Assembly: GCF_029263155.1 (NCBI RefSeq)
Contig: NZ_JAJCYB010000088.1
Coordinates: forward strand, 48,135 to 112,134
DNA from: Pseudonocardia sp.
GTDB lineage: Bacteria; Actinomycetota; Actinomycetes; Mycobacteriales; Pseudonocardiaceae
DNA length: 64,000 bases
Direction: 5' to 3'
This document shows positions 28,442-37,462 of the stretch, in pieces; positions within the stretch are counted from its first letter, which is position 1; each line of letters opens with the position of its first letter. Both the position numbers and the translations under genes were made by a program. Below the pieces are notes generated by a model. It worked only from the letters and a program-made list of their open reading frames with translations. It was not told the DNA's origin and did not search any database.

Positions 28442-29613
28442 GGCATGCCTCCCGTCGCGACCGGGGCGAGGCCGAAGTGGCCGCGGGCCCGCACCTCCGG
28501 GGGCCAGTGGTCGCAGACCGACCCGGTCAGTTGGGTGCGCAGGCAGGCGGGCGGGTCGCACGGGCAGCTGCGGACGGTGTCGGCCTGCCCCGCGGCGACC
28601 TTGCGCGGCCAGTCGGGGTCGACGAACAGCGGCCGGGCGAGCCCCACGGCGGCCGCCTCGTCCCGGACGAGCACGGCCTCGGCGTCGGCCGGGTCGCCCA
28701 GCCGCCCGTTCGCGATCACCGGCACGTCGACGGCCGCCCGCAGCGCGCGGGTGTCGTCCATCGCGTAACGGTGCCGCCCGAGCAGGCCCACGTTCGGCGG
28801 CACCCGCAGCGACTCGAACGTCGCCGGGATCGCGAACAGGAAGTCGGCGCCGTCGGCGACCAGGCGGGGGGCGAGCGCGACGGCGTCCCCGATCGTCCAG
28901 CCGCCGGGCAGCAGCTCGTCGCTCATCAGGTGCACGCCCACCACGAAGTCCGGGCCGGTGCGCCTGCGCACCTCGCGCACGACCTCCCGCAGCAGCCGCG
29001 AGCGCCCGTGCGCGTCGCCGCCCCACCCGTCGGTGCGCCGGTTCGTCCGCGGCGACAGGAACGACGACAGCAGGAAGCCCTGGGCGCCGTGCACGTCCAC
29101 ACCGTCGAAGCCGGCCTCGGCGCAGAGCTCGGCCGCCCGCCCGAAGGCCGCGATCGACTCCGCGATCTCGGCCGGGGTGATCTCGGCCGGGGTGACGACC
29201 CGGCCCGGGGTCAGCTCGAACTCCACGACCGACGGTGCGAGCCTGCGCTGCTGCTCGTAGACGTCCCAGGGGCCCGCGTACCGGCCCGCGTGCACGAGCT
29301 GGACCATCGCCAGCGCGCCGTGGGCGTGGACGGCGTCGGCGATCTCGCGCAGGCCGGGCACGTGCTCGGGCCCGGACACCATCGTCTGCAGCGGCATCTG
29401 CCGCCCGGCGGTGCTGACCGCGAAGTTCTCGGTGATCACGGTGCCGGCGCCGCCCTGCGCGCGGCGGGCGTAGTGCTCCACCTCGGCGCGACTGACGGTG
29501 CCGTCGGCGTGGCCGTAGCAGACCGACATCGGCGCGTGCACGATCCGGTTCGGCGCCGTCCGCGCGCCCAGCGTCAACGGCTCGAACAGCCGGGGGAACG
29601 TCGTCCCGCTCAT
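28438..29613 (-). CDS. NADH:flavin oxidoreductase (old yellow enzyme family)
   Basis: About 391 residues. Of two adjacent ATGs, 29613 has the better spacing from GGGAGGAG. OYE barrel features: LFEPLTLGARTAPNRIVHAPM, YARRAQGGAGTVITENF, MVQLVHAGRYAG, GFDGVDVHGAQGFLLSSFLS with NRRTDGWGG, VPVIANGRL, AAAVGLARPLFVDPDWP. The C-terminal Cys cluster (SCPCDPPAC...) could hold an iron-sulfur centre, as in 2,4-dienoyl-CoA reductase relatives, but the C-terminal FAD/NAD domain of those enzymes is missing. Likely reduces an activated alkene in the pathway. Leads the operon of VOC, SRPBCC, NTF2 and aldolase genes. Confidence 0.88.
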   Translation of the reverse strand: MSGTTFPRLFEPLTLGARTAPNRIVHAPMSVCYGHADGTVSRAEVEHYARRAQGGAGTVITENFAVSTAGRQMPLQTMVSGPEHVPGLREIADAVHAHGALAMVQLVHAGRYAGPWDVYEQQRRLAPSVVEFELTPGRVVTPAEITPAEIAESIAAFGRAAELCAEAGFDGVDVHGAQGFLLSSFLSPRTNRRTDGWGGDAHGRSRLLREVVREVRRRTGPDFVVGVHLMSDELLPGGWTIGDAVALAPRLVADGADFLFAIPATFESLRVPPNVGLLGRHRYAMDDTRALRAAVDVPVIANGRLGDPADAEAVLVRDEAAAVGLARPLFVDPDWPRKVAAGQADTVRSCPCDPPACLRTQLTGSVCDHWPPEVRARGHFGLAPVATGGMP

Positions 29614-29645
29614 CATGCTCCTCCCGAGACCGGGTCCGGCCCCAG

Positions 29646-29692
29646 AGTGGATACAGTTGATGGGCTTGTCAACCCGCCGTGTTCTGTACACA
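29646..29692 (-). promoter_or_regulatory. Promoter/operator region of the OYE operon
   Basis: The gap between the ALDH stop and the OYE start holds a minus-strand TTGACA (29672-29667), a partial match to the GntR-type site (AGTGGATACAGTTGA, 29646-29660) and TGTACACA at 29685-29692. No convincing -10 hexamer at the usual spacing. Confidence 0.35.
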
Positions 29693-29781
29693 CCTGTTTC
29701 TCGCCGAAGGGAACGAGCGATCCGTCCGGCCCGGTGCATCCGAGCCGCCGGGCCTCCACCAAGTGTGCACAGCTCGTCGGG

Positions 29782-31248
29782 CTAGTCGCGCAGCTCCGTG
29801 GGCAGGGCGTGCTGCGGGGCGTTCTGCCACGTCACCGGACGCAGGAAGCGGCGCAGCGCGTGCACCCCGACGGACGTGTGCTGCGAGTTGGTGGTCGAGG
29901 GCCACGGACCGCCGTGGGTCATCGCGTCGGTGACGGCCACGCCGGTCGGGTACCCGTCGTAGACGAGCCGCCCGGCGATCCGGGAGAACACGGCCGTGAG
30001 CTCCGCGACCAGCTCCGCCTCGGCGGGCTCGGAGTGCACGGTGGCGGTGAGCCCTCCGCGCAGCGTGCCGAGCGTGGCGACCAGCTCGCGCGGGTCGCCG
30101 TAGCGCACCGCGACCGCGGCGGGTCCGAAGCACTCCTCGACGAACTCGGGGCGCAGGTCGGCCAGACCGATGGTGACGAGGTGGGCGACGCCGGCGTAGC
30201 CGACCTCCGGTCCGGCCGGGCCGTGCGCGGTGGTCCGGACGCCCGGCAACGCGGTCAGCGCCTCGATCGTCGACCGGTAGGTGGCGTGCGTCGTCGACGT
30301 GAGCAGCAGCCCCGGCTCCCGCTCCCGCACCGCCTGCTCGGCGGCGGCGAGCAGGGCGTCGCCCGCGTCGCCCTCGGGCACGAACAGCAGGCCGGGCTTG
30401 GTGCAGAACTGGCCGGTACCCAGCGTGACGGAGTCGATCACACCCCGGCCGATCTCGGGGCCGCGCGCCGCGGCGGCGCCGGGTGTGACGACGAACGGGT
30501 TCACGCCGGCGAGCTCGCCGAAGAACGGGATGGGGTCCGGCCGGGCCGCGGTGAGGTCGTGCAGCGCGCGCCCGCCCGCGGACGAACCGGTGAAACCGAC
30601 CGCGCGGATCTCGGGGTGGACGACCACGGCGCGCCCGGCCTCCAGCCCGAAGACCAGGTCGACGGCGTGCTCCAGTCCCGGGAACCCGGACAGGGCGCGG
30701 TGCACGGCGTCGATGCTGCGCAGCGAGGTGGCGGGGTGGCCGGGATGGGCCTTGACGACCACCGGGCAGCCCGCGGCGAGCGCGGCGGCCGTGTCACCAC
30801 CGGCGACGGAGAAGGCGAACGGGAAGTTGCTCGCGCCGAACACCGCCACCGGGCCGAGGGGGACGAGCATGCGGCGCAGGTCGGGCCGCGGGCCGAGCGG
30901 GGTGTCGGCGGCCGGCTCGGCCAGTGCCTCCAGGTAGCCGCCCTCCGCGACGGCGTCGGCCAGGTAGCGCAGCTGGTAGCAGGCCCGGCCCAGCTCGCCG
31001 GTGAGCCGGGCCTCCCCGAGCGCGGTCTCCCGGTCGGCGATCGCGACCAGTCCGGCGGCGTCCGCCTCCAGCTCGGCGGCCACGGCGCGCAGCAGGGCGG
31101 TGCGCCCGACGCGGCCGAGGCCGTCGAGCGTGGCCGCGGTCGCCGCCACCCGGGCGACCACCTGAGCCACCTCGGCGGGGGCGGTGTCCACGGCCGCCAC
31201 CTCGACCTGCTCGCCGGTGCGCGGGTCCATGCTGAGAACGGGGGACAT
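29782..31248 (-). CDS. Aldehyde dehydrogenase (alpha-ketoglutarate-semialdehyde type)
   Basis: 488 residues from ATG 31248, overlapping the IclR stop by one base. The fold is that of NADP-dependent 2,5-dioxovalerate dehydrogenases: LGPVAVFGASNFPFAFSVAGGDTAAAL, CPVVVKAHPGHPATS, VGFTGSSAGGRAL, FFGELAGVNPFVV (catalytic Glu) and LGTGQFCTKPGLLFV (catalytic Cys). It oxidises a semialdehyde to an acid, feeding central metabolism. Its linkage to an IclR regulator and the NTF2-like gene marks a separate transcript in the catabolic region. Confidence 0.9.
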   Translation of the reverse strand: MSPVLSMDPRTGEQVEVAAVDTAPAEVAQVVARVAATAATLDGLGRVGRTALLRAVAAELEADAAGLVAIADRETALGEARLTGELGRACYQLRYLADAVAEGGYLEALAEPAADTPLGPRPDLRRMLVPLGPVAVFGASNFPFAFSVAGGDTAAALAAGCPVVVKAHPGHPATSLRSIDAVHRALSGFPGLEHAVDLVFGLEAGRAVVVHPEIRAVGFTGSSAGGRALHDLTAARPDPIPFFGELAGVNPFVVTPGAAAARGPEIGRGVIDSVTLGTGQFCTKPGLLFVPEGDAGDALLAAAEQAVREREPGLLLTSTTHATYRSTIEALTALPGVRTTAHGPAGPEVGYAGVAHLVTIGLADLRPEFVEECFGPAAVAVRYGDPRELVATLGTLRGGLTATVHSEPAEAELVAELTAVFSRIAGRLVYDGYPTGVAVTDAMTHGGPWPSTTNSQHTSVGVHALRRFLRPVTWQNAPQHALPTELRD

Positions 31249-32063
31249 CAGGCTCCTTCGGAGATGGCCTCGGCCCCGATGCGGGATCCGAACGCCGTGG
31301 TGAACCGCATGAGGTCGGCGAGCGTGGCCGGGGCGTCCACGGGCTCGGCCCGGTCCCGGAACGTGAAGCTGACGGCGATGAGCCCGTCGGCGCGGTGCGG
31401 GGTGTGCACGGCGGCGCCGATGCAGCGCACGCCGGGGACGATCTCCCCGTGCTCGGTGGCGTACCGGCGCTCGCGCACCAGGTCCAGCTCGGCCCGGACC
31501 GCGGCGGGCTCCCGCAGCGATTCCTCGGTGACCGCGGCGAGCGGGCCCGCGGCGGCGATCCGGCGGTCCAGCTCCTCGGGCGGGAGCGCGGCGAGCAGGG
31601 CCTTGCCGGCCGCGGTGCAGTGTGCGGGCACCGACCGGCCGATCTCCGACGCGAGGCCCAGGTGCAGCGGGTCCGACCCGTCCTGGCGGGCCAGGTACAC
31701 CACGTCGAGACCGTCGTTGAGCACCGAGAGCTGCACGGTCTGCGCGACGGTGCCCAGCACCCGGCGGCAGCAGTCGTAGAACTCCTGCACCTCCTGCACG
31801 CTGCGCAGGTAGCTCGTGCCGAGCTCGGCGAGCCGGTGGCCCAGCAGGTACCCGCTCGCCGAGCGTCGCAGGAGGTGGGCGTCGGCGAGCGCCGAGCAGA
31901 CGTTGATCACGGTCGCCTTGGCCGTCCCGGTCCGGCGGCTCAGCTCGCTGGGCCCCATCGGCCGGGTCGGCTCGACGGCGAGTGCGGCCAGCACCGCCGC
32001 GGCCCGGGTCACGGCGGGCGACGCCGAGCGCGGGAGGTCGGGCTCCGGGGCGGGCCCGGTCAT
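31248..32063 (-). CDS. IclR-family transcriptional regulator
   Basis: 271 residues from ATG 32063 (ATGA overlap with the NTF2-like gene). N-terminal winged helix: AAAVLAALAVEPTRP, SELSRRTGTAKATVINV, ADAHLLRRSASGYLLGHRL. The effector domain has VYLARQDGSDPLHLGLASEIG, RSVPAHCTAAGKALLAALPP and RYATEHGEIVPGVRCIGAAV. Members sense small aromatic or organic acids. The 20-base palindrome at 32600 is the probable site for this operon. Confidence 0.9.
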   Translation of the reverse strand: MTGPAPEPDLPRSASPAVTRAAAVLAALAVEPTRPMGPSELSRRTGTAKATVINVCSALADAHLLRRSASGYLLGHRLAELGTSYLRSVQEVQEFYDCCRRVLGTVAQTVQLSVLNDGLDVVYLARQDGSDPLHLGLASEIGRSVPAHCTAAGKALLAALPPEELDRRIAAAGPLAAVTEESLREPAAVRAELDLVRERRYATEHGEIVPGVRCIGAAVHTPHRADGLIAVSFTFRDRAEPVDAPATLADLMRFTTAFGSRIGAEAISEGA

Positions 32064-32512
32064 CGCGCCGGCGGGGCCATCGGGTAGCCGCGCTCGGCGT
32101 AGGCCATCCCGCCGAGCTCGAGCCGGTCGAGCGACTTGTCCTGGGGGGAGGCGTAGTAGGCGCGGATCTCGCTGATCCGGCCGTCGTCGGCGAACTCGTA
32201 CCACTCGGCCCCCCGCAGCACGACACCGGCGACCGTCTTGAAGTGCGTCCACTCGCAGACGGCCTCCCGGCGACCGGCGTCCACGACGATCGCGTCCACC
32301 GTCCACGACGAGCCGCGCTCGGCCACGGCCTCGGCCCAGCGGGCCCCGATCAGGGCGCCCCCGCGCCACGGGCCGTCGTACATGTCGGGCGGGAAGTAGT
32401 GCACGGCGTCGGTGGTCAGGTGCGAGGCGACGGCGTCGGCGTCGCCCGAGGTGCAGGCCGCCATGTACGCGCGTACCCGGGCCTCCATCTCGGCTGCGGT
32501 CTGCTCGGGCAT
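32060..32512 (-). CDS. NTF2-like / SnoaL-like protein
   Basis: 150 residues: EMEARVRAYMAACTSGDADA, VHYFPPDMYDGPWRGG, WTVDAIVVDAGRREAVCEW, WYEFADDGRISEIRAYYASP. The fold is typical of steroid isomerase-like and polyketide cyclase-like enzymes; the motif DGRISEIRAYY is the family ending. First gene of the IclR-ALDH transcript; the last bases of the gene form the IclR start. Confidence 0.82.
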   Translation of the reverse strand: MPEQTAAEMEARVRAYMAACTSGDADAVASHLTTDAVHYFPPDMYDGPWRGGALIGARWAEAVAERGSSWTVDAIVVDAGRREAVCEWTHFKTVAGVVLRGAEWYEFADDGRISEIRAYYASPQDKSLDRLELGGMAYAERGYPMAPPAR

Positions 32513-32599
32513 CGCGGTGCCTCCAGGGGTCGGCTCGGTGGGTGCAGCGGGCAGTCGGACAGTAGATCGACGGCGCGAGACCGGTCAACATCTCGACCG

Positions 32600-32619
32600 T
32601 CGGTCAGCATGCTGACCGA
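32600..32619 (-). promoter_or_regulatory. 20-base perfect palindrome, likely IclR operator
   Basis: TCGGTCAGCATGCTGACCGA reads the same on both strands. It sits 88 bases before the NTF2-like gene that starts the IclR operon. IclR regulators use palindromes of this size, so autoregulation is likely. Confidence 0.65.
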
Positions 32620-32657
32620 AGACTCCTGGTTGACGGACCGGACCCGCCGTGGTTAGT

Positions 32658-33652
32658 GAGCCTTTCCCAGTAGCGGGGCCGGGCGGCTCGGGCGACACGC
32701 CGAGGGTGCGGAGATGATCAGATTGGGTGCGGGACCTCGGTAGAAGAGACGGTCCGCCAAAGATCGACTCTCACCGAGGTCCCGCGTGTCCGATCCTGTC
32801 AGCTACACCGCCGTGCTCCCGATCGGGGAGTCCACCGTGTCGTACGTGTCCGACGTGCTGGCCGCCGAGCGCCGCCAGCGCGGAACCCGTCGTGGTCGCC
32901 GCGCTCTGGGCTGCCGCGCTCAGGCCGTCCTGGTGCTGCGCTGGTTCCTCGACGCCACCCGGGTCGCCGCGCTCGCGGTCGACAACCAGATCAGTTTGTC
33001 GACCACCTACCGCTACCTGCATGAAGCCATCGACGTGCTCGCCGCCGCGGCACCCGGTCTGCATGGCGCGGTGCTCGCTGCCCGCGCGGCCGGGCACACC
33101 CATGTGAGCCTGGACGGCACCCTGATCCGCACCGACCGGTCGAAGGCGGGCGGTCCGACCGCCGGGGTGGATCTGTGGTGGTCGGGCAAGCACCATCACC
33201 ACGGCGGGAACGTCCAGGTCGTCACCGCGCCGGACGGGTGGCCACTGTGGACTTCCCCGGTGCGCCCCGGCCGCGAGCACGACACCACCTGCGCCCGTGC
33301 CCACGACGGCCTGCTCGACGCGCTCGACGACTGGACCGACAGCGAGCACGCCGTGCTCGCCGACCTGGGCTACGAGGGCGAGAACACCCGACTGATCGTC
33401 CCGATTAAGAAGATCCGCGGCACCGTCCTGACCGTCGAGCAGCGCACCGTCAACACCTTGCATTCCGCTACACGCGCGCTGGCTGAGCGCGGGAACTCGC
33501 TGCTCAAGACCACCTTCAAGGCCCTGCGACGGGTGAGCCTGTGCCCCTGGCGGATCGGCACCATCACCGCTGCGGCGCTCGTCCTGCTTCACCACCAGCA
33601 CGGCCGGACGACGTGATCAACCGGCCCGGCCGATCGCTACTGGGAAGGACTC
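32658..33652 (+). mobile_element. IS5-type insertion sequence
   Basis: About 1 kb. The ends form an imperfect inverted repeat: left GAGCCTTTCCCAGTAGCG (32658-32675), right the complement of GAGTCCTTCCCAGTAGCG (33635-33652), 16 of 18 bases matching. A single transposase ORF lies inside on the plus strand. I could not define a target duplication with confidence. The right end touches the start of the DksA-like gene. Confidence 0.85.
32786..33616 (+). CDS. IS5-family transposase
   Basis: 276 residues, DDE superfamily (DDE_Tnp_4 type). Seen: an N-terminal helix-turn-helix (ISLSTTYRYLHEAIDVL), the first catalytic Asp in VSLDGTLIRTDR, the second in VLADLGYEGENTRLIVP, and the late Glu/helix region NTLHSATRALAERGNSLLK. 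The frame is intact, so the element may be active. Confidence 0.92.
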   Translation: MSDPVSYTAVLPIGESTVSYVSDVLAAERRQRGTRRGRRALGCRAQAVLVLRWFLDATRVAALAVDNQISLSTTYRYLHEAIDVLAAAAPGLHGAVLAARAAGHTHVSLDGTLIRTDRSKAGGPTAGVDLWWSGKHHHHGGNVQVVTAPDGWPLWTSPVRPGREHDTTCARAHDGLLDALDDWTDSEHAVLADLGYEGENTRLIVPIKKIRGTVLTVEQRTVNTLHSATRALAERGNSLLKTTFKALRRVSLCPWRIGTITAAALVLLHHQHGRTT

Positions 33653-33653
33653 A

Positions 33654-34040
33654 ATGTCTCCCCGCAGCATGCTTCTCATCGCGCGCCAAGGCGATCTCCT
33701 CGCCGAGCGCCTGCCTGTCCTACAGTCGGCTTTGGAGCGTGAGCGCGACTTCCGACGCGAGCAGCTCGCTCAGCTCGCAGTGCGTGAGCGGAGCGGAAGA
33801 CCAGCGACGCCCCATGCGGGTCAAGATGCGGCCCGCGACCCGACGGCGGCGGTTCGCGAGGTGCAGGCCCTCGTTGGGGCCGGTGCTCGACACGCTCTCG
33901 ACGACATCGAGCTTGCACTGGACAGGATCCGGACCGGCGGCTACGGACGCTGCCGTGAATGCGGCGCCGGCATCGCCCTTGCCGTGATCGAGGCGATTCC
34001 CAGGACCACGTTGTGCCAGTCCTGCTGTCGACTGATGTGA
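33654..34040 (+). CDS. TraR/DksA-type zinc-finger protein
   Basis: 128 residues, starting two bases after the IS right end. A long helical N-terminus (LLAERLPVLQSALERERDFRR...) precedes the C4 zinc finger CRECGAGIALAVIEA...LCQSC near the C-terminus. DksA/TraR proteins enter the secondary channel of RNA polymerase; this form lacks the usual DxxDxA tip that I would look for. The native upstream region, and possibly a few N-terminal residues, were replaced by the IS; GGGAAGGA at the IS end now acts as the ribosome site. Confidence 0.8.
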   Translation: MSPRSMLLIARQGDLLAERLPVLQSALERERDFRREQLAQLAVRERSGRPATPHAGQDAARDPTAAVREVQALVGAGARHALDDIELALDRIRTGGYGRCRECGAGIALAVIEAIPRTTLCQSCCRLM

Positions 34041-34058
34041 CCACACTGGGGGTCTGCG

Positions 34059-35516
34059 TCAGCAGCCGTTGCGAACCGCCGCCTCGATCTTGTCGCCGAT
34101 CTGTTTGTCGATGCTGCGCCAGTACTCGAACGCGCGGGCAAGGACCGGCTCGCTCACGCCGTCGGACAGGTGCCCTGCGACGTTGCCGACGAGCCGCGCC
34201 CGCTGCCCGTCGTCGAGGACGTCGCGGACCATGGTGCCGGCCTGTCCCCAGTCGTCGTCGTCACGGCGGAGCGTGTATGCCGCCCGCACCATCTCCCCAT
34301 CGGCGTACCAGAGCCCGGAGTCGTCGGTGCGCGCCGGATCGGCGTGTGGGCCGCCGTAGGAGTTCGGCGCGTAGACCGGGTCGGACACGTTGACCGTGCG
34401 CCCGACGCCGTCCTTCGAGTAGCTGTGCACCGGCACGGTCGGGGCGTTCACCGGGATCTGCTTGTAGTTCACGCCCAGCCGGGCGCGGTGGGCGTCGGCG
34501 TAGGCGAAACCGCGGGCGAGAAGCATCTTGTCCGGGGACAGCCCGATCCCGGGGACCAGGTTGTTCGGCTCGAACGCCGCCTGCTCCATCTCGGTGTGGT
34601 GGTCGGTGACGTTGCGGTCCAGCGTCAGGCGGCCGACCTTGATCAGCGGGTAGTCGCCGTGCGGCCACACCTTGGTGAGGTCGAACGGATTGAACCGGTA
34701 GGTCTTGGCGTCCTCGAACGGCATGATCTGCACGTACAGCGTCCAGGACGGGTGGTCCCCGGCCTCGATGGTGTCGTAGAGGTCGCGCTGGTGGGCGTCG
34801 CCGTCCTCGCCGGCGATGCGGTCGGCGTCGGCCTGCTCCAGGAACTCGATGCCCTGGTCGGTCTTGTAGTGGTACTTGACCCAGAACTTCTCGCCGCCCG
34901 CGTTGGTCCACATGTAGGTGTGGCTGGAGTAGCCGTTCATGTGCCGCCACGTCCGCGGGATGCCGCGGTCACCCATCAGCCAGGACAGCATGTGCGCCGA
35001 CTCCGGGGACAGCGTCCAGAAGTCCCACTGCATATCGTGGTCGCGCAGGTTGTTGCCTGCCCGGCGCTTCTGGGACCGGATGAAGTGCTGGAACTTCAGC
35101 GGGTCGCGCATGAAGAAGATCGGCACGTTGTTGCCGACCATGTCGTACACGCCATCGGTCGTGTAGTGCTTGAGCGAGAAGCCCCGCGGGTCGCGCCAGG
35201 TGTCGGGGCTGCCCCGCTCGCCCGCCACCGTGGAGAAGCGGATCAGCGTGTCGCTCCGGACGCCCGGCTGGTACAACGCGGCCCGGGTGTACGCACTGAC
35301 GTCCTCGGTGGTCTCGAAGTACCCGAACGCCCCACCGCCCTTGGCGTGCGGCTGGCGCTCCGGGATCCGCTCCCGGTTGAACTGCGCCATCTGCTCGATG
35401 AGGTAGTGGTCCTGGAGCAGGATCGGACCGTCGGGGCCGAGGGTCAGCGAGTGCTGGTCGCTCGCTACCGGGGCACCCCCGTCGGTGGTCGTATGACGCG
35501 GTTCGGTTGCGGTCAC
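34059..35516 (-). CDS. katA: Monofunctional haem catalase (small-subunit clade)
   Basis: 485 residues, normal for small-subunit catalases, cytoplasmic. Converts hydrogen peroxide to water and oxygen. Seen: [19 protein letters not shown] (distal His), [34 protein letters not shown] (distal Asn), and [14 protein letters not shown] with HSYSKDG toward the end; the proximal Tyr lies in [12 protein letters not shown]. It lies back to back in the island with other stress genes; its 5' region up to the Gre-like gene is about 95 bases. Confidence 0.95.
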   Translation of the reverse strand: MTATEPRHTTTDGGAPVASDQHSLTLGPDGPILLQDHYLIEQMAQFNRERIPERQPHAKGGGAFGYFETTEDVSAYTRAALYQPGVRSDTLIRFSTVAGERGSPDTWRDPRGFSLKHYTTDGVYDMVGNNVPIFFMRDPLKFQHFIRSQKRRAGNNLRDHDMQWDFWTLSPESAHMLSWLMGDRGIPRTWRHMNGYSSHTYMWTNAGGEKFWVKYHYKTDQGIEFLEQADADRIAGEDGDAHQRDLYDTIEAGDHPSWTLYVQIMPFEDAKTYRFNPFDLTKVWPHGDYPLIKVGRLTLDRNVTDHHTEMEQAAFEPNNLVPGIGLSPDKMLLARGFAYADAHRARLGVNYKQIPVNAPTVPVHSYSKDGVGRTVNVSDPVYAPNSYGGPHADPARTDDSGLWYADGEMVRAAYTLRRDDDDWGQAGTMVRDVLDDGQRARLVGNVAGHLSDGVSEPVLARAFEYWRSIDKQIGDKIEAAVRNGC

Positions 35517-35610
35517 GGTGTCTCCTTCGTGTGGTGGAGGTGGTCGTTCTGGCTGAGGCTCTGGCTCGGGGCGGAGACCAGAGAAGACGATCTCGCCCTC
35601 GGCCCCGGAG

Positions 35611-36060
35611 TCAGCCGCCGCGGCTGTAGGGAACCGCCTTCACCAGGGTGACCGTCATCGTCTCGCCGCCGGGGATCCGGTATTCGCGACGGTCACCTGG
35701 TCCGGCGCCGGACAGCGCCGTGCCCAGCGGTGAGTGGGGCGAGCAGATCGGGAGGTCGTCGCCCAGGGTGGATTCCTCTTCGCGGTCGGCGAGCAGGAAC
35801 GTCTCGGAGAGGTCTGCCCCCTCGTAGCGCACGGTCAGCACCATGCCCGGCTCGGCGACGCCGTCGTCGGGTGGCTCGTGACCGACTGCAGCGTTCTGGA
35901 TGAGTTCGTGGAGGTGTCTGATTCTGAGCTCGCGGTGTTCGGGGTCGTTCTGCCCTCGGTGCGAGCCCGTGGCGCGTTCCATTTTGAGCCGCGCGAGTTC
36001 GATCCGGACCCGCTCCAGGGTCTGTTCGGTCATCCAGACTCGCTGCGTGTCGACCGGCAT
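35611..36060 (-). CDS. GreA/GreB-family transcription factor (Rnk-like)
   Basis: 149 residues. The C-terminal half has the Gre FKBP-like fold ([63 protein letters not shown]). The N-terminal helical region ([18 protein letters not shown]...) is short and the acidic tip of true GreA is not obvious. It probably binds the RNA polymerase secondary channel. Downstream of a hypothetical gene and upstream of catalase on the same strand. Confidence 0.82.
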   Translation of the reverse strand: MPVDTQRVWMTEQTLERVRIELARLKMERATGSHRGQNDPEHRELRIRHLHELIQNAAVGHEPPDDGVAEPGMVLTVRYEGADLSETFLLADREEESTLGDDLPICSPHSPLGTALSGAGPGDRREYRIPGGETMTVTLVKAVPYSRGG

Positions 36061-36108
36061 CAGGTGGTTCTCCTGTCTCTGGGTGGGGGAACGTCGTGGG
36101 CTCGTGGG

Positions 36109-36489
36109 TCATCCCATTCGCCCGAGGCGGATGGACCGGGCGAAGGGGACCGTCGCCCTGCGCGCGGTCCGAGCGGTGCCGCGGCGGTCCGCCTGTGGAC
36201 GCTCATCGGGTTCGCGGGCGCTGACCGCGGTGTGTGAGACGGGGAGCGAGGACCGTTTCACGACAAGCTCGGCGAGCCGCGCGGCAGCGCAGCGCACGGA
36301 CGCCGGCACCGGTCCGCGGCTGGTTTCCAGCTCGAGACTCACGGCGGTGAGGAGGCGGTCCAGTGATGGCGCCAGTTCCTCGCCGACGAGGCCGTCCTCG
36401 TGGCCGGCGCGCAGAAGCAGGGCCGCCGATCGGCACACGACGGCGTCCGCAGCGTGGTCCGCACTGTTCGACGGGTCATGCAACGCCAT
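36109..36489 (-). CDS. Hypothetical protein
   Basis: 126 residues from ATG 36489, preceded by AAGGAGG. Predicted mainly helical: ADAVVCRSAALLLRAGHEDGLV, APSLDRLLTAVSLELETSRG, SVRCAAARLAELVVKR. The C-terminus is Arg-rich and probably disordered. I do not recognise a domain. It precedes the Gre-like gene by about 50 bases on the same strand. Confidence 0.6.
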   Translation of the reverse strand: MALHDPSNSADHAADAVVCRSAALLLRAGHEDGLVGEELAPSLDRLLTAVSLELETSRGPVPASVRCAAARLAELVVKRSSLPVSHTAVSAREPDERPQADRRGTARTARRATVPFARSIRLGRMG

Positions 36490-37107
36490 GGCCTGCCTCC
36501 TTGTCGATGCGAGCCGCAGGTACGAACGCGCGCCGTCGGCCGGTCGCGCCGTCGTTCCCGACCGCCGGTGTCGGGCCGACGGACGGGCGGTGCGGGGGGC
36601 GCGAGCCATCCGGGCGGATGGCGTGCGCAGCTTGATTGGCTACCACCACCCTGCTCTGCCCACCCGTTCGTGACAGGGTGCGTCCTCGGCCGACTTGAGC
36701 GTGTGCAGATTGCCGACATCCGGCAGACCGATCCTGGTTGTCAGTCTCCCGGTCTCGGACGGGGGTCGACGAGACGAGCCTTGCCCGGGCCTTGATCCGG
36801 TCGAGCCGCGCCACATGCACGACGTGATGGCTGCCGCGTTGGTGCATGAGCGCGCCGCGCCGATCGCCGCAGCGGATGTCGGGCTGCCGGGCATCGGCAA
36901 CCTGATCGGGGTGAAATCGGCCGAGCGCACCCGTGCCGCGATAACGAGGTTCGGGGCACCGTAGAAGTCAGCTGGATGCAGACACAGCGGAACACCCGCC
37001 CTGTCCGTGTCGCGACCCCCCGCCGCGCCTGGGACCGCGTTCCCGGACGGGGGCCTTCAACCGACGCCTCGTGCGCCGGATCGCTCGACCAACAGAGGAG
37101 GTTCGTC
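36490..37107. other. Divergent intergenic region, no clear gene
   Basis: About 620 bases between divergent genes. One plus-strand frame (36695-36964) ends in MHDVMAAALVHERAAPIAAA... and faintly recalls the start of a CBS domain, but is too short to trust. No tRNA, hairpin or operator stood out. The ribosome site AGAGGAGG at the right edge belongs to the DUF3040 gene. Confidence 0.4.
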
Positions 37108-37404
37108 ATGCTCAGTGATCGGGAACGGAAGACCCTGCGCGAGGTCGAGCGCCAGTTCGACGCGGAGGATCCGGACTTCAGCCGGTCGTTCGACGGTGTC
37201 GGGCAGCATTCGACGTACTCCCTCCAGTGGGTGTACACGATGCCGCGCTGGGCCTACACGACGGCGATCGTCGTGGCGGCGGCACTCGGCATGCTGATGC
37301 TGCTGGCGAGGGCCCCGGGGACCGCGCTGCTGTTCGCGGCGCTGGCCACGATGATCACGATGATCCGCGGACGCCGTGATGATCCGCCGGGGCGGGAGCC
37401 GTGA
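37108..37404 (+). CDS. DUF3040 membrane protein
   Basis: 98 residues from ATG 37108 after AGAGGAGG. It opens with MLSDRERKTLREVERQFDAEDPDF, the DUF3040 signature, followed by two membrane helices (YTTAIVVAAALGMLMLLA, TALLFAALATMITMI) and a basic cytoplasmic tail. Function unknown; the family is restricted to actinobacteria. Heads a co-directional group with the next membrane protein, haemoglobin and ctaD. Confidence 0.88.
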   Translation: MLSDRERKTLREVERQFDAEDPDFSRSFDGVGQHSTYSLQWVYTMPRWAYTTAIVVAAALGMLMLLARAPGTALLFAALATMITMIRGRRDDPPGREP

Positions 37405-37462
37405 TCGGGCAGCCCGCCGGCTGCGGTTCGTCGGTCGCGACGTGGCCCGGGGTGGGTCGGCC

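Noticed and set aside
37000..37107. DosR-type box (GGGACTnnnGTCCC) before the DUF3040 gene
   Set aside because: Only loose GGGAC/CCGGAC pieces are present without the needed symmetry.
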